NCBI RefSeq assembly: GCF_002846365.1
Contig: NZ_PJMW01000002.1
Coordinates: 4,216,001-4,280,000 of the forward strand
DNA: 64,000 nucleotides
Direction of reading: 5' to 3'
Source: Nocardia fluminea
GTDB lineage: Bacteria; Actinomycetota; Actinomycetes; Mycobacteriales; Mycobacteriaceae
The position numbers and the translations under genes were made by a program. Positions 23,966 to 31,285 of the stretch are shown piece after piece (within the stretch, counting starts at the first letter, position 1; every line of letters starts with the position of its first letter). The notes beneath the pieces are model-generated. The model searched no databases and was not told the DNA's origin. It worked only from the letters and a program-made list of their open reading frames with translations.

Positions 23966-25537
23966 TCAGTTCACATACGACACCACGGCCATCATTCCCG
24001 CCTCGCCGTGATAGATGTTGTGGCAGTGCACCATCCACTGCCCGGGATTATCTGTGTCGAAATCGACTTCGAGAGTCTTCATCGGCAGCACGATCGACGT
24101 GTCCTTGCGCGGGCCATTGCCTGCTGGGGTGACCACCTGGAACGTATGACCGTGCAGATGCATGGGATGGAACATCATGGTCTTGTTGACGAACCGCAGG
24201 CGAACCCGCTGACCCTCGGACACATCGAGCGGCGCGTGGTCGGGGAAAGCTTTCCCGTTGATGGTCCAGACATACTTCTTGTCATCCGCCTCGAGGGTGA
24301 CGTCATGCGTCTTGTCGGGTTTGCGGGCAGGGAGCCGAACGGCTTCGGCCGCGGTCAGCACCGCCGCGGTGACAGGCGCGGCGGCGAGTTCAGCCGGGCG
24401 CACGTCGCGCGGGGGCGGTGTTCCCCCGCCGGTCCGAATCAACGCGAACCCTTGTGGGCCGGTCTTTCCCTCGGGAACGGCGACCACGGGAAAGACGCCG
24501 TCGGCCAGATCGACGATGACGTCGTACCGCTCGCCCATGCTGATCAGCAAATTCGAAGCCGCCTGCGGTTGCACGGGAAAACCGTCGCTGTGCGTGACGC
24601 GAAGCTGATGGCCGCCGACAGCGAAACGGAACGCAGTATCGGACGCGGCGTTGATGATCCGCAGACGCATGCGCTGGCCGGGGCGACCCGCGAAGGTGAC
24701 AGGGTCGGTGCCGATCCGGCCGTTGATCAGGTAGTACGGGTAGGTGACATCACCCGGGTCTTCACCGAGAGGGGCGTTGGGGTCGGTGGGCATCGCCATG
24801 GTCGTGGTCGCCCCGCCCATGTCCATACCGCCGTGGCCACCTCCCGACGGTGCTGCTCCACCCATGTTCATGCCTGCCATGCCTTTGGCGCGCAACTGCT
24901 CGAGCTCGCTGTCGGGGTTGCGGCCGTCGACACCATCGAGCCAATCATCCAGCACCACAACGGCTTCCAGGTCGTAGTCCTTGCCGTCTTCGGGGTCCTC
25001 GATGATCAGCGGTGCGTACAGGCCGCGATCCAACTGCACACCGACATGCGGGTGGAAGAAGTACGTTCCGGCATCGGGCGCCGCGAACTCATAGCGAAAG
25101 GTGCCGCCGGGATCGATCGCGGACTGGGTGACGTGCGGGACCCCGTCCATGTCGTTGCGCAACGCGATGCCATGCCAGTGCACAGTGGTCGGAGCCGGGA
25201 GGGAATTGGTGATGTCGGCACGCAGCACCTCCCCACGACGGATCCGAATCTCCTGCCCTGGCAACGTGTTTCCGAAGGCCCAGCTGCGAACCTGGACACC
25301 GCCGAGGTCCAGGGTGGTCGGCTCAGCACGCAGCGTGACCTCCCGGACGGTCGCGTCGGCGGCGCGACGGCTGTTCTCCCCGGCCTGGACGGCTTCGGAT
25401 CCCGGTTCGACAAGGGTCCGCGCACCCGGTGTGTTCTGCGAACAGGCGGTGAGGACGGCGGCGGTGGCCGCGCCGGTTCCGAGGGCGAGGAACCCGCGCC
25501 TGCTCATCGGGGTGGAAGGAAGGTGACTAGACGGCAT
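23966..25537 (-). CDS. Tat-exported multicopper oxidase lipoprotein
   Basis: The 523-aa enzyme has a Tat motif (MSRRGFLALG) and a lipobox (VLTAC), then three cupredoxin domains. Copper motifs are complete: HWHG (about residue 125), FFHPHVG, HPMHLHGHTF (about 450) and HCHNIYHGEAGMM near the C-terminus. A Met/His-rich insert (GMAGMNMGG, GGGHGGMDMGG) around residues 225-250 is typical of cuprous oxidases. It likely oxidises Cu(I) to Cu(II) outside the membrane with O2 as acceptor, like mycobacterial MmcO. GGGAG upstream supports the ATG at 25537. A BlaI-type box lies 95 bases upstream. Confidence 0.94.
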   Translation of the reverse strand: MPSSHLPSTPMSRRGFLALGTGAATAAVLTACSQNTPGARTLVEPGSEAVQAGENSRRAADATVREVTLRAEPTTLDLGGVQVRSWAFGNTLPGQEIRIRRGEVLRADITNSLPAPTTVHWHGIALRNDMDGVPHVTQSAIDPGGTFRYEFAAPDAGTYFFHPHVGVQLDRGLYAPLIIEDPEDGKDYDLEAVVVLDDWLDGVDGRNPDSELEQLRAKGMAGMNMGGAAPSGGGHGGMDMGGATTTMAMPTDPNAPLGEDPGDVTYPYYLINGRIGTDPVTFAGRPGQRMRLRIINAASDTAFRFAVGGHQLRVTHSDGFPVQPQAASNLLISMGERYDVIVDLADGVFPVVAVPEGKTGPQGFALIRTGGGTPPPRDVRPAELAAAPVTAAVLTAAEAVRLPARKPDKTHDVTLEADDKKYVWTINGKAFPDHAPLDVSEGQRVRLRFVNKTMMFHPMHLHGHTFQVVTPAGNGPRKDTSIVLPMKTLEVDFDTDNPGQWMVHCHNIYHGEAGMMAVVSYVN

Positions 25538-25631
25538 GGGCTCTCCCTTGTGGGTGGTCATCCGAAGCGCCCAGCTCGACTGTGATCGAACGTGCGAGCG
25601 ACCTCGGGCTCAGTTCAGATTAGCAAATATC

Positions 25632-25648
25632 TACTATCTACCTTAGTA
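25632..25648. promoter_or_regulatory. BlaI-type box 5, multicopper oxidase side
   Basis: TACTATCTACCTTAGTA, flanked by ATC and GAT to give an extended inverted repeat. It lies upstream of the multicopper oxidase in the 390-base divergent gap. Confidence 0.8.
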
Positions 25649-25793
25649 GATGATCGGCTTCCGCTGTGTTGAGGGTTTGTCGATTCCATGAACGTCGACC
25701 GAGGCAGATAGTGCCGTGACGGTGGCGTTTCTGGTACGTAACCACTTGATCGAGCGGCTCGGAAATGTTGCGCCGACCTGCTGGCGGTGTCAA

Positions 25794-25810
25794 TACTATC
25801 TATGTACGTA
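25794..25810. promoter_or_regulatory. BlaI-type box 6, blaI copy 2 side
   Basis: TACTATCTATGTACGTA lies 120 bases upstream of the BlaI-type gene at 25931. The rest of this 25538-25930 gap holds no other recognised element. Confidence 0.75.
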
Positions 25811-25930
25811 GGATGTATCGCTGACCGACTCGGGTCGCGGATCCGCCCTTCTTCCGGCTGTGTGCGGAGCGGCGGTTCGTGCCGCGAGGATGCATGCGAC
25901 GCGTTTCGCCTCGAGGTAGGGAGGCCGGTC

Positions 25931-26332
25931 ATGGGTTCGCGAGGATTCGGAGTGCTGGAGTCTGCGGTGATGGACCGCTTGTGGCAGCGCGCGGGGCCGA
26001 CCACGGTTCGGGAGGTGTTCGAGGACTTGTCCGGAGATCGGTCCCTGGCATACACGACGGTGCTGTCGACGATGACCAATCTGCACCGCAAGGGTTGGCT
26101 CGACCAGGTGCGTGAGAGCAAGGCATACAGGTACATGCCGATCTTGACGCGAGAAGAATACGGCGCGCGACTGATGCACGACGCGCTCCGCGCAGGGGGC
26201 GAGTCCGCCACGGTGCTCGCCTGTTTCGTGGAAGGGATCAGCGGAGAGCAATCCGAGAGTTTGTGTGCGGCGTTGGTCCGGTATCGCCAGCTGAACACTT
26301 CGGAGTCCCTTCCGCGGCCACCTTCGAAATGA
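25931..26332 (+). CDS. BlaI/MecI-type repressor, copy 2
   Basis: The ATG at 25931 has GGAGG upstream and aligns with the starts of the two paralogues. The 133-aa protein has the winged helix with YTTVLSTMTNLHRKGWLDQV at the recognition position and a KAYRYMPILTREEYGARLM segment. Its C-terminus is longer and contains two cysteines (LACFVEG, SLCAAL), but not a CopY-type Cys hook. It is convergent with the M56 peptidase gene, only 6 bases from its stop, which strongly suggests a BlaI/BlaR1-like pair. Confidence 0.9.
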   Translation: MGSRGFGVLESAVMDRLWQRAGPTTVREVFEDLSGDRSLAYTTVLSTMTNLHRKGWLDQVRESKAYRYMPILTREEYGARLMHDALRAGGESATVLACFVEGISGEQSESLCAALVRYRQLNTSESLPRPPSK

Positions 26333-26338
26333 TCTGTG

Positions 26339-27430
26339 TCACCGCGCCATCCGCTCGGTCGGCACCCGGATCTTCGCGGCGTCGGTCGATCGGTGACTGT
26401 CACAGCCGAACGGAGTGATCGCCAAGGAGATCCCGTCGGTTCGGTGGTGCCCGATGGCAATGCCTTCACCACGCTCCTCGTCGGCGCAGATCGCGATTCC
26501 GACCGCTGCCAGCAGCGCAGCGACCAGCGGACCGATGGTCACCAGTGCGGTCGCCGTGCCTAGGCGTAGGCGGGCGCGTACCCGCTGCTCGGGCTCTGCC
26601 GGTGAGGCCAGTCGGGCGATCCGCGCGTCTACCCCCACTCCGGCGGCGCCGAGCACGCCGACGTTCTCGCGGCCATGCGACAGTGCGATCAGTGCTTCCA
26701 ACACAGTGCGATGGCCGTGTGTACGGGCAGCCATATCGTCGGCACACATCTCGACGAGTAGCGCTACTTCCCGTGCGGCCGTACGGAACAGCGTGATGTG
26801 CGGGAAAACCGAGACGAGTCCGCGGGTCAATGCGAGGAGTAGATGATGACGGCCCCTCAGGTGCGCTCGCTCGTGCGCGAGGACGGCCAAAAGGTGACGG
26901 TCTTCGAGAGTCGCGATGATGCCTTCGGTGACCACGATCGTGGGTGGACTGCCTGCGACGCAATAGGCAACCGGTTCATCGACGTCGATGACCACCGCGT
27001 CCAGCTCGGCATGATGGCGGCCGGCGATGCGTGCCATCCGGGAGTGTTCGTAGGTCGTGCTTCGCGTGCGCAGCAGGGTGCGTATCAATTTGTAGGCCAG
27101 CGTCGAACCCGCCACCGCAGCGGCGCCGGTCAAGGCCAGCAGTCCGACCTGCACGAAGCCGCCGTAGCTGCCTATCGCAGCATCATGTAGCTGGAGGAAG
27201 CACTCGTCCAGAATTCCCGGCCCTCCGGGCTTGGCGAGGTCGCGTATCCCATCGGCGACGAATGCGAGGACGGCAAGGACAGCGGAAACGCCGACCGAAA
27301 CGATCGCGCTCAGCCAGGCCGCCACGCCGAGACGCGGCGCGAAACCGCTACTGGTGAATCGGCACAGCACCCGCGGTGCCAGGACCGCGACGGTGAATCC
27401 ATAGAGCAGCAGACACACTGCGACGCTCAC
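26339..27430 (-). CDS. M56 (BlaR1-like) membrane metallopeptidase, copy 1
   Basis: The 363-aa protein has about four membrane segments, two near the N-terminus (residues 1-20 and 33-58), one at about 95-115 and one near 295-315. Between the last two lies the zinc protease site LAVLAHERAHLRGRHHLLLA (HExxH type) with a downstream E..AD motif (LLVEMCADDMAARTHG). It lacks the penicillin-sensor domain of BlaR1, as is common in actinobacterial M56 proteins, so the signal is unknown. The GTG start lies 79 bases behind a 24-bp BlaI-type box. It is expected to cleave a BlaI repressor. Confidence 0.88.
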   Translation of the reverse strand: MSVAVCLLLYGFTVAVLAPRVLCRFTSSGFAPRLGVAAWLSAIVSVGVSAVLAVLAFVADGIRDLAKPGGPGILDECFLQLHDAAIGSYGGFVQVGLLALTGAAAVAGSTLAYKLIRTLLRTRSTTYEHSRMARIAGRHHAELDAVVIDVDEPVAYCVAGSPPTIVVTEGIIATLEDRHLLAVLAHERAHLRGRHHLLLALTRGLVSVFPHITLFRTAAREVALLVEMCADDMAARTHGHRTVLEALIALSHGRENVGVLGAAGVGVDARIARLASPAEPEQRVRARLRLGTATALVTIGPLVAALLAAVGIAICADEERGEGIAIGHHRTDGISLAITPFGCDSHRSTDAAKIRVPTERMAR

Positions 27431-27508
27431 AGGCGGCCTTTCGTCGGAGAGGGTCGAGCCGGGTGACCTTGGTCATTCGGCCGTCGCGGTTCGCACATGC
27501 GATTCGCA

Positions 27509-27995
27509 TTACTGGATACGTACGTAGACAGTAATGAAGTGGCAGACTGACGGCAACGACGCCTCCCCGGCCCGCCGCCGACTCGGGTTTCCGGGCGGTT
27601 CGGGATGGGGTGGAGTTTCAGTCCGGGTCGGCAGGAAAACCCTGGATGCGCCCACAGTCTCGGTGATCGTAGTTTGTATCTCGGCGGGAACCTCGGCGTT
27701 GACACGAAGCGTCACGGTGGCGCCCTCGGCGTCGATGTCGGGGGCTCAGCACCGCTGCCAGGATGTCGTTTCCCCCTGTGCCCGGCTTGGTGCCGATCAT
27801 GCCGAGCGCACCCGGCTCGTAGTTGTAGTTCGGCATGGCCAGATCGGCGTGAATGTCGCAACCGCGGCCGATGATGTTGACGATCCCACTGCCCCTGGAG
27901 CGGATTGCGGCTAGGAGCAACATCGCAGGCCAGATCTGTCGACCGATCGCTCTCTCTGGCGAGCACCTTCCGGTCATCTGCCCGGCAGGTATCAC
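27509..27995 (-). pseudogene. Unknown gene disrupted by one-base shift
   Basis: Two minus-strand frames join into one sensible protein if one C is removed from the C5 run at 27740-27744. The upstream frame ends PGTGGNDILAAVLSP; the downstream frame continues DIDAEGATVTLRVNAEVPAE. The joined product has a MPNYNYEPGALGMIG segment and a Pro-rich tail, and I do not recognise the family. Its 3' end runs into the 24-bp box at 27510. Its 5' end faces the tandem boxes at 28008 and 28035, so it may have been a regulon gene. The start is uncertain. A sequencing error in the homopolymer is possible. Confidence 0.45.
27510..27533. promoter_or_regulatory. BlaI-type box 7 (24 bp), upstream of M56 copy 1
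   Basis: This double-length inverted repeat has arms TACTG/CAGTA and a TACGTACGTA centre, and can be read as two 17-bp boxes offset by 7 bp. It lies 80 bases upstream of the M56 peptidase GTG. Confidence 0.8.
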
Positions 27996-28007
27996 CGCGA
28001 ACGGATC

Positions 28008-28024
28008 TACTATCCGTCTACGTA
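28008..28024. promoter_or_regulatory. BlaI-type box 8 (first of a tandem pair)
   Basis: TACTATCCGTCTACGTA lies between the disrupted minus-strand gene and the exported protein gene at 28102. Confidence 0.75.
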
Positions 28025-28034
28025 AATAATGGTC

Positions 28035-28051
28035 TACTATCGCGCTACGTA
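28035..28051. promoter_or_regulatory. BlaI-type box 9 (second of a tandem pair)
   Basis: TACTATCGCGCTACGTA is 27 bp from the previous box, centre to centre, with the same half-sites. Two tandem operators in one promoter suggest tight or cooperative repression. Confidence 0.75.
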
Positions 28052-28101
28052 GATCAGTGGGTATGGCTCACTGCAATCAATCCGAACCTGAAGGACGATA
28101 C

Positions 28102-28659
28102 GTGAACCATGCGCCCCATCCGGTCACTCCCAGCGTCGGCAACAGCCTTCCCCTTCCTGCAGTCAGGTGGCGTGCCCGCTGCATCGTCGCTGCATTGGTG
28201 TTGCCCGCCACGATCATCGGTGGTCCTGGCGTCAGTATGGCCGCCGGTCTCGCTCATTCCGACTGTCTGTGGGCCGGAGAAGCTCACTCGCAGAACGCGT
28301 CGGTGATCGCGGGCGGTTGGAGTTTCACCTGCGAATCAGGCACTGGTGCACCCGTCTGGCGACGGGGACCAGCAACGAGTCGTCAGAGCACTGTTCGCAC
28401 GCCCGGCGCCGCTACTGCTCCCGTTGGAGTGTTCAGTGCCGGCGCACAACAGCCGGGCACGTCTTACGTCGACCGCTGCGTCGGCAGTCAGCTGGTGGAA
28501 GGTCGCGATGACCTCCACGAAGCGTTTTCGGACGACAAGGGGGGCCTCATCTGGAAGCCCGTCGACTCGATCTCCGCCTGGTCCTTTGATCCCGGCTCAG
28601 TGCCCCCACCGCCGTCGTGGCGTGGGGCGAGCCTATGTATCGACGGTGTGCTTACGTAA
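28102..28659 (+). CDS. Exported four-cysteine protein of unknown function
   Basis: GAAGGACG upstream favours the GTG at 28102; a GTG at 28057 is an alternative in the same frame. A signal peptide (residues about 20-45, CIVAALVLPATIIGGPGVSMAAG) is followed by a mature part with four cysteines (SDCLW, FTCES, DRCVG, SLCID), consistent with two disulfides. Trp-rich segments (AGGWSFTCE, LIWKPVDSISAWSFDPG) suggest a compact beta fold. No family is recognised. It sits behind two tandem BlaI-type boxes, so it is a strong candidate for an induced envelope protein. Confidence 0.7.
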   Translation: MNHAPHPVTPSVGNSLPLPAVRWRARCIVAALVLPATIIGGPGVSMAAGLAHSDCLWAGEAHSQNASVIAGGWSFTCESGTGAPVWRRGPATSRQSTVRTPGAATAPVGVFSAGAQQPGTSYVDRCVGSQLVEGRDDLHEAFSDDKGGLIWKPVDSISAWSFDPGSVPPPPSWRGASLCIDGVLT

Positions 28660-28832
28660 ATCCTGCCGCGAAAGTGGCGGCTCGCGTTCAGGTCGGCATG
28701 AGTTCGGGCCCGCGCCCGTCCGCGCCGACCTGCACGGCGCAGTTTCGGAGAACCTCAATGAATTCACGACGAAGTTCGCGCAGGCCCGATCCACTCGATG
28801 ATCAACCGAACGTGGGAATCCCGCTGTTCGCC

Positions 28833-29204
28833 TCAGCTTGCGGTGCGACGAGGTGCGGTGCGGCGCAACAGCGCCCGTAGTGCGTCGGAGTCGTCGTCGC
28901 TGATCTGCTCGACAAAGCGGGCAAGGACGAGGTCGGAGCGGCTCCCTTCGAGTGCGGACCGCATGAGCTGGGCGCCGTACTCCTCACGGGTCAGGGTGGG
29001 CCAGTAAAAGTAGGCCTTGCCGTGGCGTTCACGATCGAGCCAGCCCTTGCGGTGCAAGTTGTCCATTGTCGACATCACCGTGGTGTAGGCGAGGTGGCGC
29101 TCGAGGAGCAAGCTTTCGAAGACGTCGCGGACGGTGAGTTCGCCGTCGGCCATCCACACTCGGTCCATCACTGCGGCTTCGAGATCACCGAAACGATGTG
29201 CCAT
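28833..29204 (-). CDS. BlaI/MecI-type repressor, copy 3
   Basis: AGGAGG lies 8 bases upstream of the ATG at 29204; another ATG at 29213 is too close to it. The 123-aa protein begins MAHRFGDLEAAVMDRVW and has YTTVMSTMDNLHRKGWLDRE as recognition helix, almost identical to copies 1 and 2, so all three should bind the same operator. The KAYFYWPTLTREEYGAQLM segment matches the cleavable region of the family. A 17-bp box lies 31 bases upstream, fitting autoregulation. No M56 gene is directly adjacent. Confidence 0.9.
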   Translation of the reverse strand: MAHRFGDLEAAVMDRVWMADGELTVRDVFESLLLERHLAYTTVMSTMDNLHRKGWLDRERHGKAYFYWPTLTREEYGAQLMRSALEGSRSDLVLARFVEQISDDDSDALRALLRRTAPRRTAS

Positions 29205-29235
29205 CGCCATCACCTCCTGGCAAGAATCTAAAATC

Positions 29236-29252
29236 TACGTAGCAATATCGTA
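29236..29252. promoter_or_regulatory. BlaI-type box 10, upstream of blaI copy 3
   Basis: TACGTAGCAATATCGTA lies 31 bases upstream of the minus-strand BlaI-type start at 29204. Confidence 0.7.
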
Positions 29253-29352
29253 GATGAGGCGACAGCGTTATGTCGTATCGGATCGAAAACAGTAGGCGTG
29301 CGAAGCGGCCGGACGGCTCACGGCCACCCGCCCGCTTCGCGCGGCGCGGCAA

Positions 29353-29595
29353 CTACCAGCTGCCGGTGCGGGGCAACGGTAACGGCGTCCGATGATTGCT
29401 GTGACCATTGTGGTTGCCATGATTGGTGTGGCCCCCGCCGTGGTGGCCGCCGTGTCTGGCCGCAACCTCGGTGACCGACGGCGTCGGGCTGGAATCTGCG
29501 AAAGCTGGCGTGGCCAGGGCGGTCGCGGCGGCAATGATCGCCGCTGCGAAGCCGAAACGGGCTGCAACGCGGCGGGAAGAGTGGTTGAACTTCAT
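29353..29595 (-). CDS. Small secreted His-rich protein, 80 aa
   Basis: A signal peptide (about residues 1-34, with AATALATPAFA before the cleavage site) is followed by a 45-residue mature peptide dominated by His, Gly and Asn (RHGGHHGGGHTNHGNHN, then GHSNHRTP). The composition strongly suggests binding of copper, zinc or nickel outside the membrane. A perfect 24-bp BlaI-type palindrome lies 20 bases upstream of its ATG, the best operator in the window, so strong regulation is expected. Confidence 0.75.
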   Translation of the reverse strand: MKFNHSSRRVAARFGFAAAIIAAATALATPAFADSSPTPSVTEVAARHGGHHGGGHTNHGNHNGHSNHRTPLPLPRTGSW

Positions 29596-29615
29596 GATTT
29601 CCTATCCTTCATTCC

Positions 29616-29639
29616 TACTGTCTATGTACATAGACAGTA
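29616..29639. promoter_or_regulatory. BlaI-type box 11 (perfect 24-bp palindrome)
   Basis: The 24 bases are a perfect palindrome: TACTGTCTATGT followed by its exact reverse complement. It can be read as two 17-bp boxes offset by 7 bp, room for two repressor dimers. It is the reference copy for the 24-bp class. Confidence 0.88.
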
Positions 29640-29736
29640 GGAATGGTCACGGCTTGGGTGGCTAGATCTACACGGGGCTGGAGGGTTCGATTTGAGCCCG
29701 ATCGGCCCTGGCGGTTGCCTGGTCGGCGGTGTGCGA

Positions 29737-29802
29737 TCACATCTGACAGCACGAGGGCATCATCGTGCACATCCAGTCGCACAGCATTTTCAGCGGGTTC
29801 AT
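29737..29802 (-). CDS. 21-aa Cys/Met-rich small peptide
   Basis: AAGGAGGTGA, a full-strength ribosome binding site, precedes the ATG at 29802. The peptide has 21 residues: MNPLKMLCDWM then CTMMPSCCQM. Four are Cys (C-x3-C and CC arrangement) and six are Met, a composition typical of Cu(I)-binding peptides. It follows the secreted His-rich gene at 30005 on the same strand, so both may share the 24-bp box at 30497. No similar peptide is known to me; it could act as a cytosolic copper trap like a metallothionein or as a copper-sensing leader. The stop is TGA at 29737-29739. Confidence 0.5.
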   Translation of the reverse strand: MNPLKMLCDWMCTMMPSCCQM

Positions 29803-30004
29803 CAAGTCGGTCACCTCCTTGCCGAATCGGTTGCGTTGGTATGGGTGGTGGTTCGCCCGGGCGGACCGCGAGCCTGGCAACCGGGCTCGAGTTGGTGCCG
29901 GACCCTCGCAAAACTTTCGTCGCACGATAAGTGCCTACGGTGGTCACGGACATCGTTGGATCTGGCCGCAGCACCACGCCGGAACCCCACTCGATCGCAA
30001 CCGG

Positions 30005-30322
30005 TCAGCGGGGTCCGGTGCAGCCGCGAGGCAGGCAGTGGCCGCCATCGTCGGAGGGGTCGTGACGACCGGCGTCGGGCCGATCGTGGCCGTGGCTGAG
30101 CCCGCCGTTGTCGCTGTGGTGTCCGTTGTCGACGCGGCTGTTTCCGTGCCATGTGGTTCCGCGTCCGTCATCACTGCCCGCGGGCCTGCCGCTGGTCCCG
30201 GAAGCAGGCGGTGCGGCGGTCGCCGGAACGGCGACCAGGAACGTCGCCGCGGCGACGATCGAGGTCGCGGCCAGCAGTCGAGCGGGCAGTCGTATGCGGT
30301 TGGGCCTCGAAGGTGTGGTCAT
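30005..30322 (-). CDS. Secreted His/Asp-rich protein, 105 aa
   Basis: The signal peptide (LLAATSIVAAATFLVAVPATA, cleavage near residue 36) precedes a disordered mature part rich in Gly, Asp, Ser and His (NGHHSDNGG, SHGHDRPDAGRHD, DDGGHCLPRGC). It ends with two cysteines. This composition suggests extracytoplasmic metal binding. A 24-bp BlaI-type box lies about 175 bases upstream of the ATG, implying a long 5' leader. It resembles the smaller His-rich protein at 29353 only in composition. Confidence 0.65.
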   Translation of the reverse strand: MTTPSRPNRIRLPARLLAATSIVAAATFLVAVPATAAPPASGTSGRPAGSDDGRGTTWHGNSRVDNGHHSDNGGLSHGHDRPDAGRHDPSDDGGHCLPRGCTGPR

Positions 30323-30764
30323 AGTAATGGTCTGCCTTTCAACGTTTTCCGACCTGAAGTTGCGGTTGATGGATGCATCCAGCCGAGTAGGCCGGGCTGT
30401 TTGCCGACACGTCGCCGGGGCGTGTCGTGAATGTGACGCGATACAGGTTCAATGAACCGCGCACTGCCGAATGCGTGTGCCTGATCACTCATAACCTACT
30501 ATGTACGTACCAAGATAGTAGATTGATCGGCATGGATGTCAACCAGCCACCAGCGGCGGTCCGGCGGGTGCCGCGGGATAGGTTGATACCCAACAGATCT
30601 GGACGTCGGAGGTGAACATGAACGGACTATGGTTGCAGTCGAGATCGTGCCCATCGTCGGCGACCGGCCATCGAGCGCGCGGCATGCAAACGCCCGTCGG
30701 TGGCACGCGAGGAGCGACAGCAGCGTTGCGCATCCCGTTACGTGTTCGTTACTATCGCTGCATT
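30323..30764. other. Divergent leader region around a 24-bp box
   Basis: This 440-base gap separates the secreted His/Asp-rich gene (minus) from the LpqS-like gene (plus). It contains the BlaI-type box at 30497-30520 and, at 30608-30620, a strong GGAGGTGA plus ATG in frame with the LpqS-like gene. Codon use between 30618 and 30765 is unlike that of real genes here (low GC at third positions), so I treat it as leader. Confidence 0.45.
30497..30520. promoter_or_regulatory. BlaI-type box 12 (24 bp)
   Basis: Arms TACTAT and ATAGTA flank a GTAC centre. It lies between the secreted His/Asp-rich gene (minus) and the LpqS-like gene (plus) and can serve both. Confidence 0.78.
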
Positions 30765-31181
30765 ATGAACTCTGTCGGCTGGATGCGGCGTGGTAGCTGG
30801 CTGGTGATGCTGCTGCTAGCTGCTCTGGTCATTGTTCCCGCCGCCGACTGCCTTCTTTTCGACGGACACGGCCGCACAGTCGACCATCACGTCGTAGGGG
30901 CGACTGAGAGTGCGCCCGCAGCCGCTGGTCATGAACATGCCGTGTCTGCCGACGGGGCTGAACAATGCGCCGCGCACGCCATACATAGCCCCGCCCAGGC
31001 TCTGCCGCCGGGAGTTGTGTACCTGACATTGGCGGCGTTGATCCTCGCCGCGGCCACGAGTGTGTTTCCGGCGGTCTCGGCGCGGACGGCCGGTACCGGT
31101 GGCGTGCGTGGGCCACCACTGCGTCCGGCCCGTCCGGATGGACGCGCCGTGTTGACGCTGCACTGCATCTCCCGACGCTGA
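30765..31181 (+). CDS. LpqS-like exported protein 2
   Basis: From the ATG at 30765 the 138-aa protein has a hydrophobic N-terminal segment ([19 protein letters not shown]), a His-containing middle ([24 protein letters not shown]), a second membrane segment ([18 protein letters not shown]) and the C-terminal block VRGPP...[14 protein letters not shown]. This end matches the protein at 2766 and, from memory, mycobacterial LpqS. The start is uncertain: an in-frame ATG at 30618 has a better ribosome binding site. It precedes the cysteine-synthase-like and MFS genes on the same strand and may share their transcript. Confidence 0.68.
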   Translation: MNSVGWMRRGSWLVMLLLAALVIVPAADCLLFDGHGRTVDHHVVGATESAPAAAGHEHAVSADGAEQCAAHAIHSPAQALPPGVVYLTLAALILAAATSVFPAVSARTAGTGGVRGPPLRPARPDGRAVLTLHCISRR

Positions 31182-31285
31182 TCGGTCAGCGCCAGGCCGA
31201 CCCGTCGTGTCGGCCGGTGCCCGCTGCCCATCGTCGTGGCGTACCGCGAAAGCGGGGCGCCTGTGCAGAGAAGAGACAGCAAACC

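Noticed and set aside
25931..26332. BlaI copy 2 as a copper-sensing CopY because of its extra cysteines
   Set aside because: The two cysteines are inside helices and do not form the CopY CxCx4CxC hook.
30618..30764. 49-residue N-terminal extension of LpqS-like protein 2 from an ATG with a strong ribosome site
   Set aside because: Third-position GC is low for this genome and the residues are not signal-peptide-like; kept only as an alternative start.
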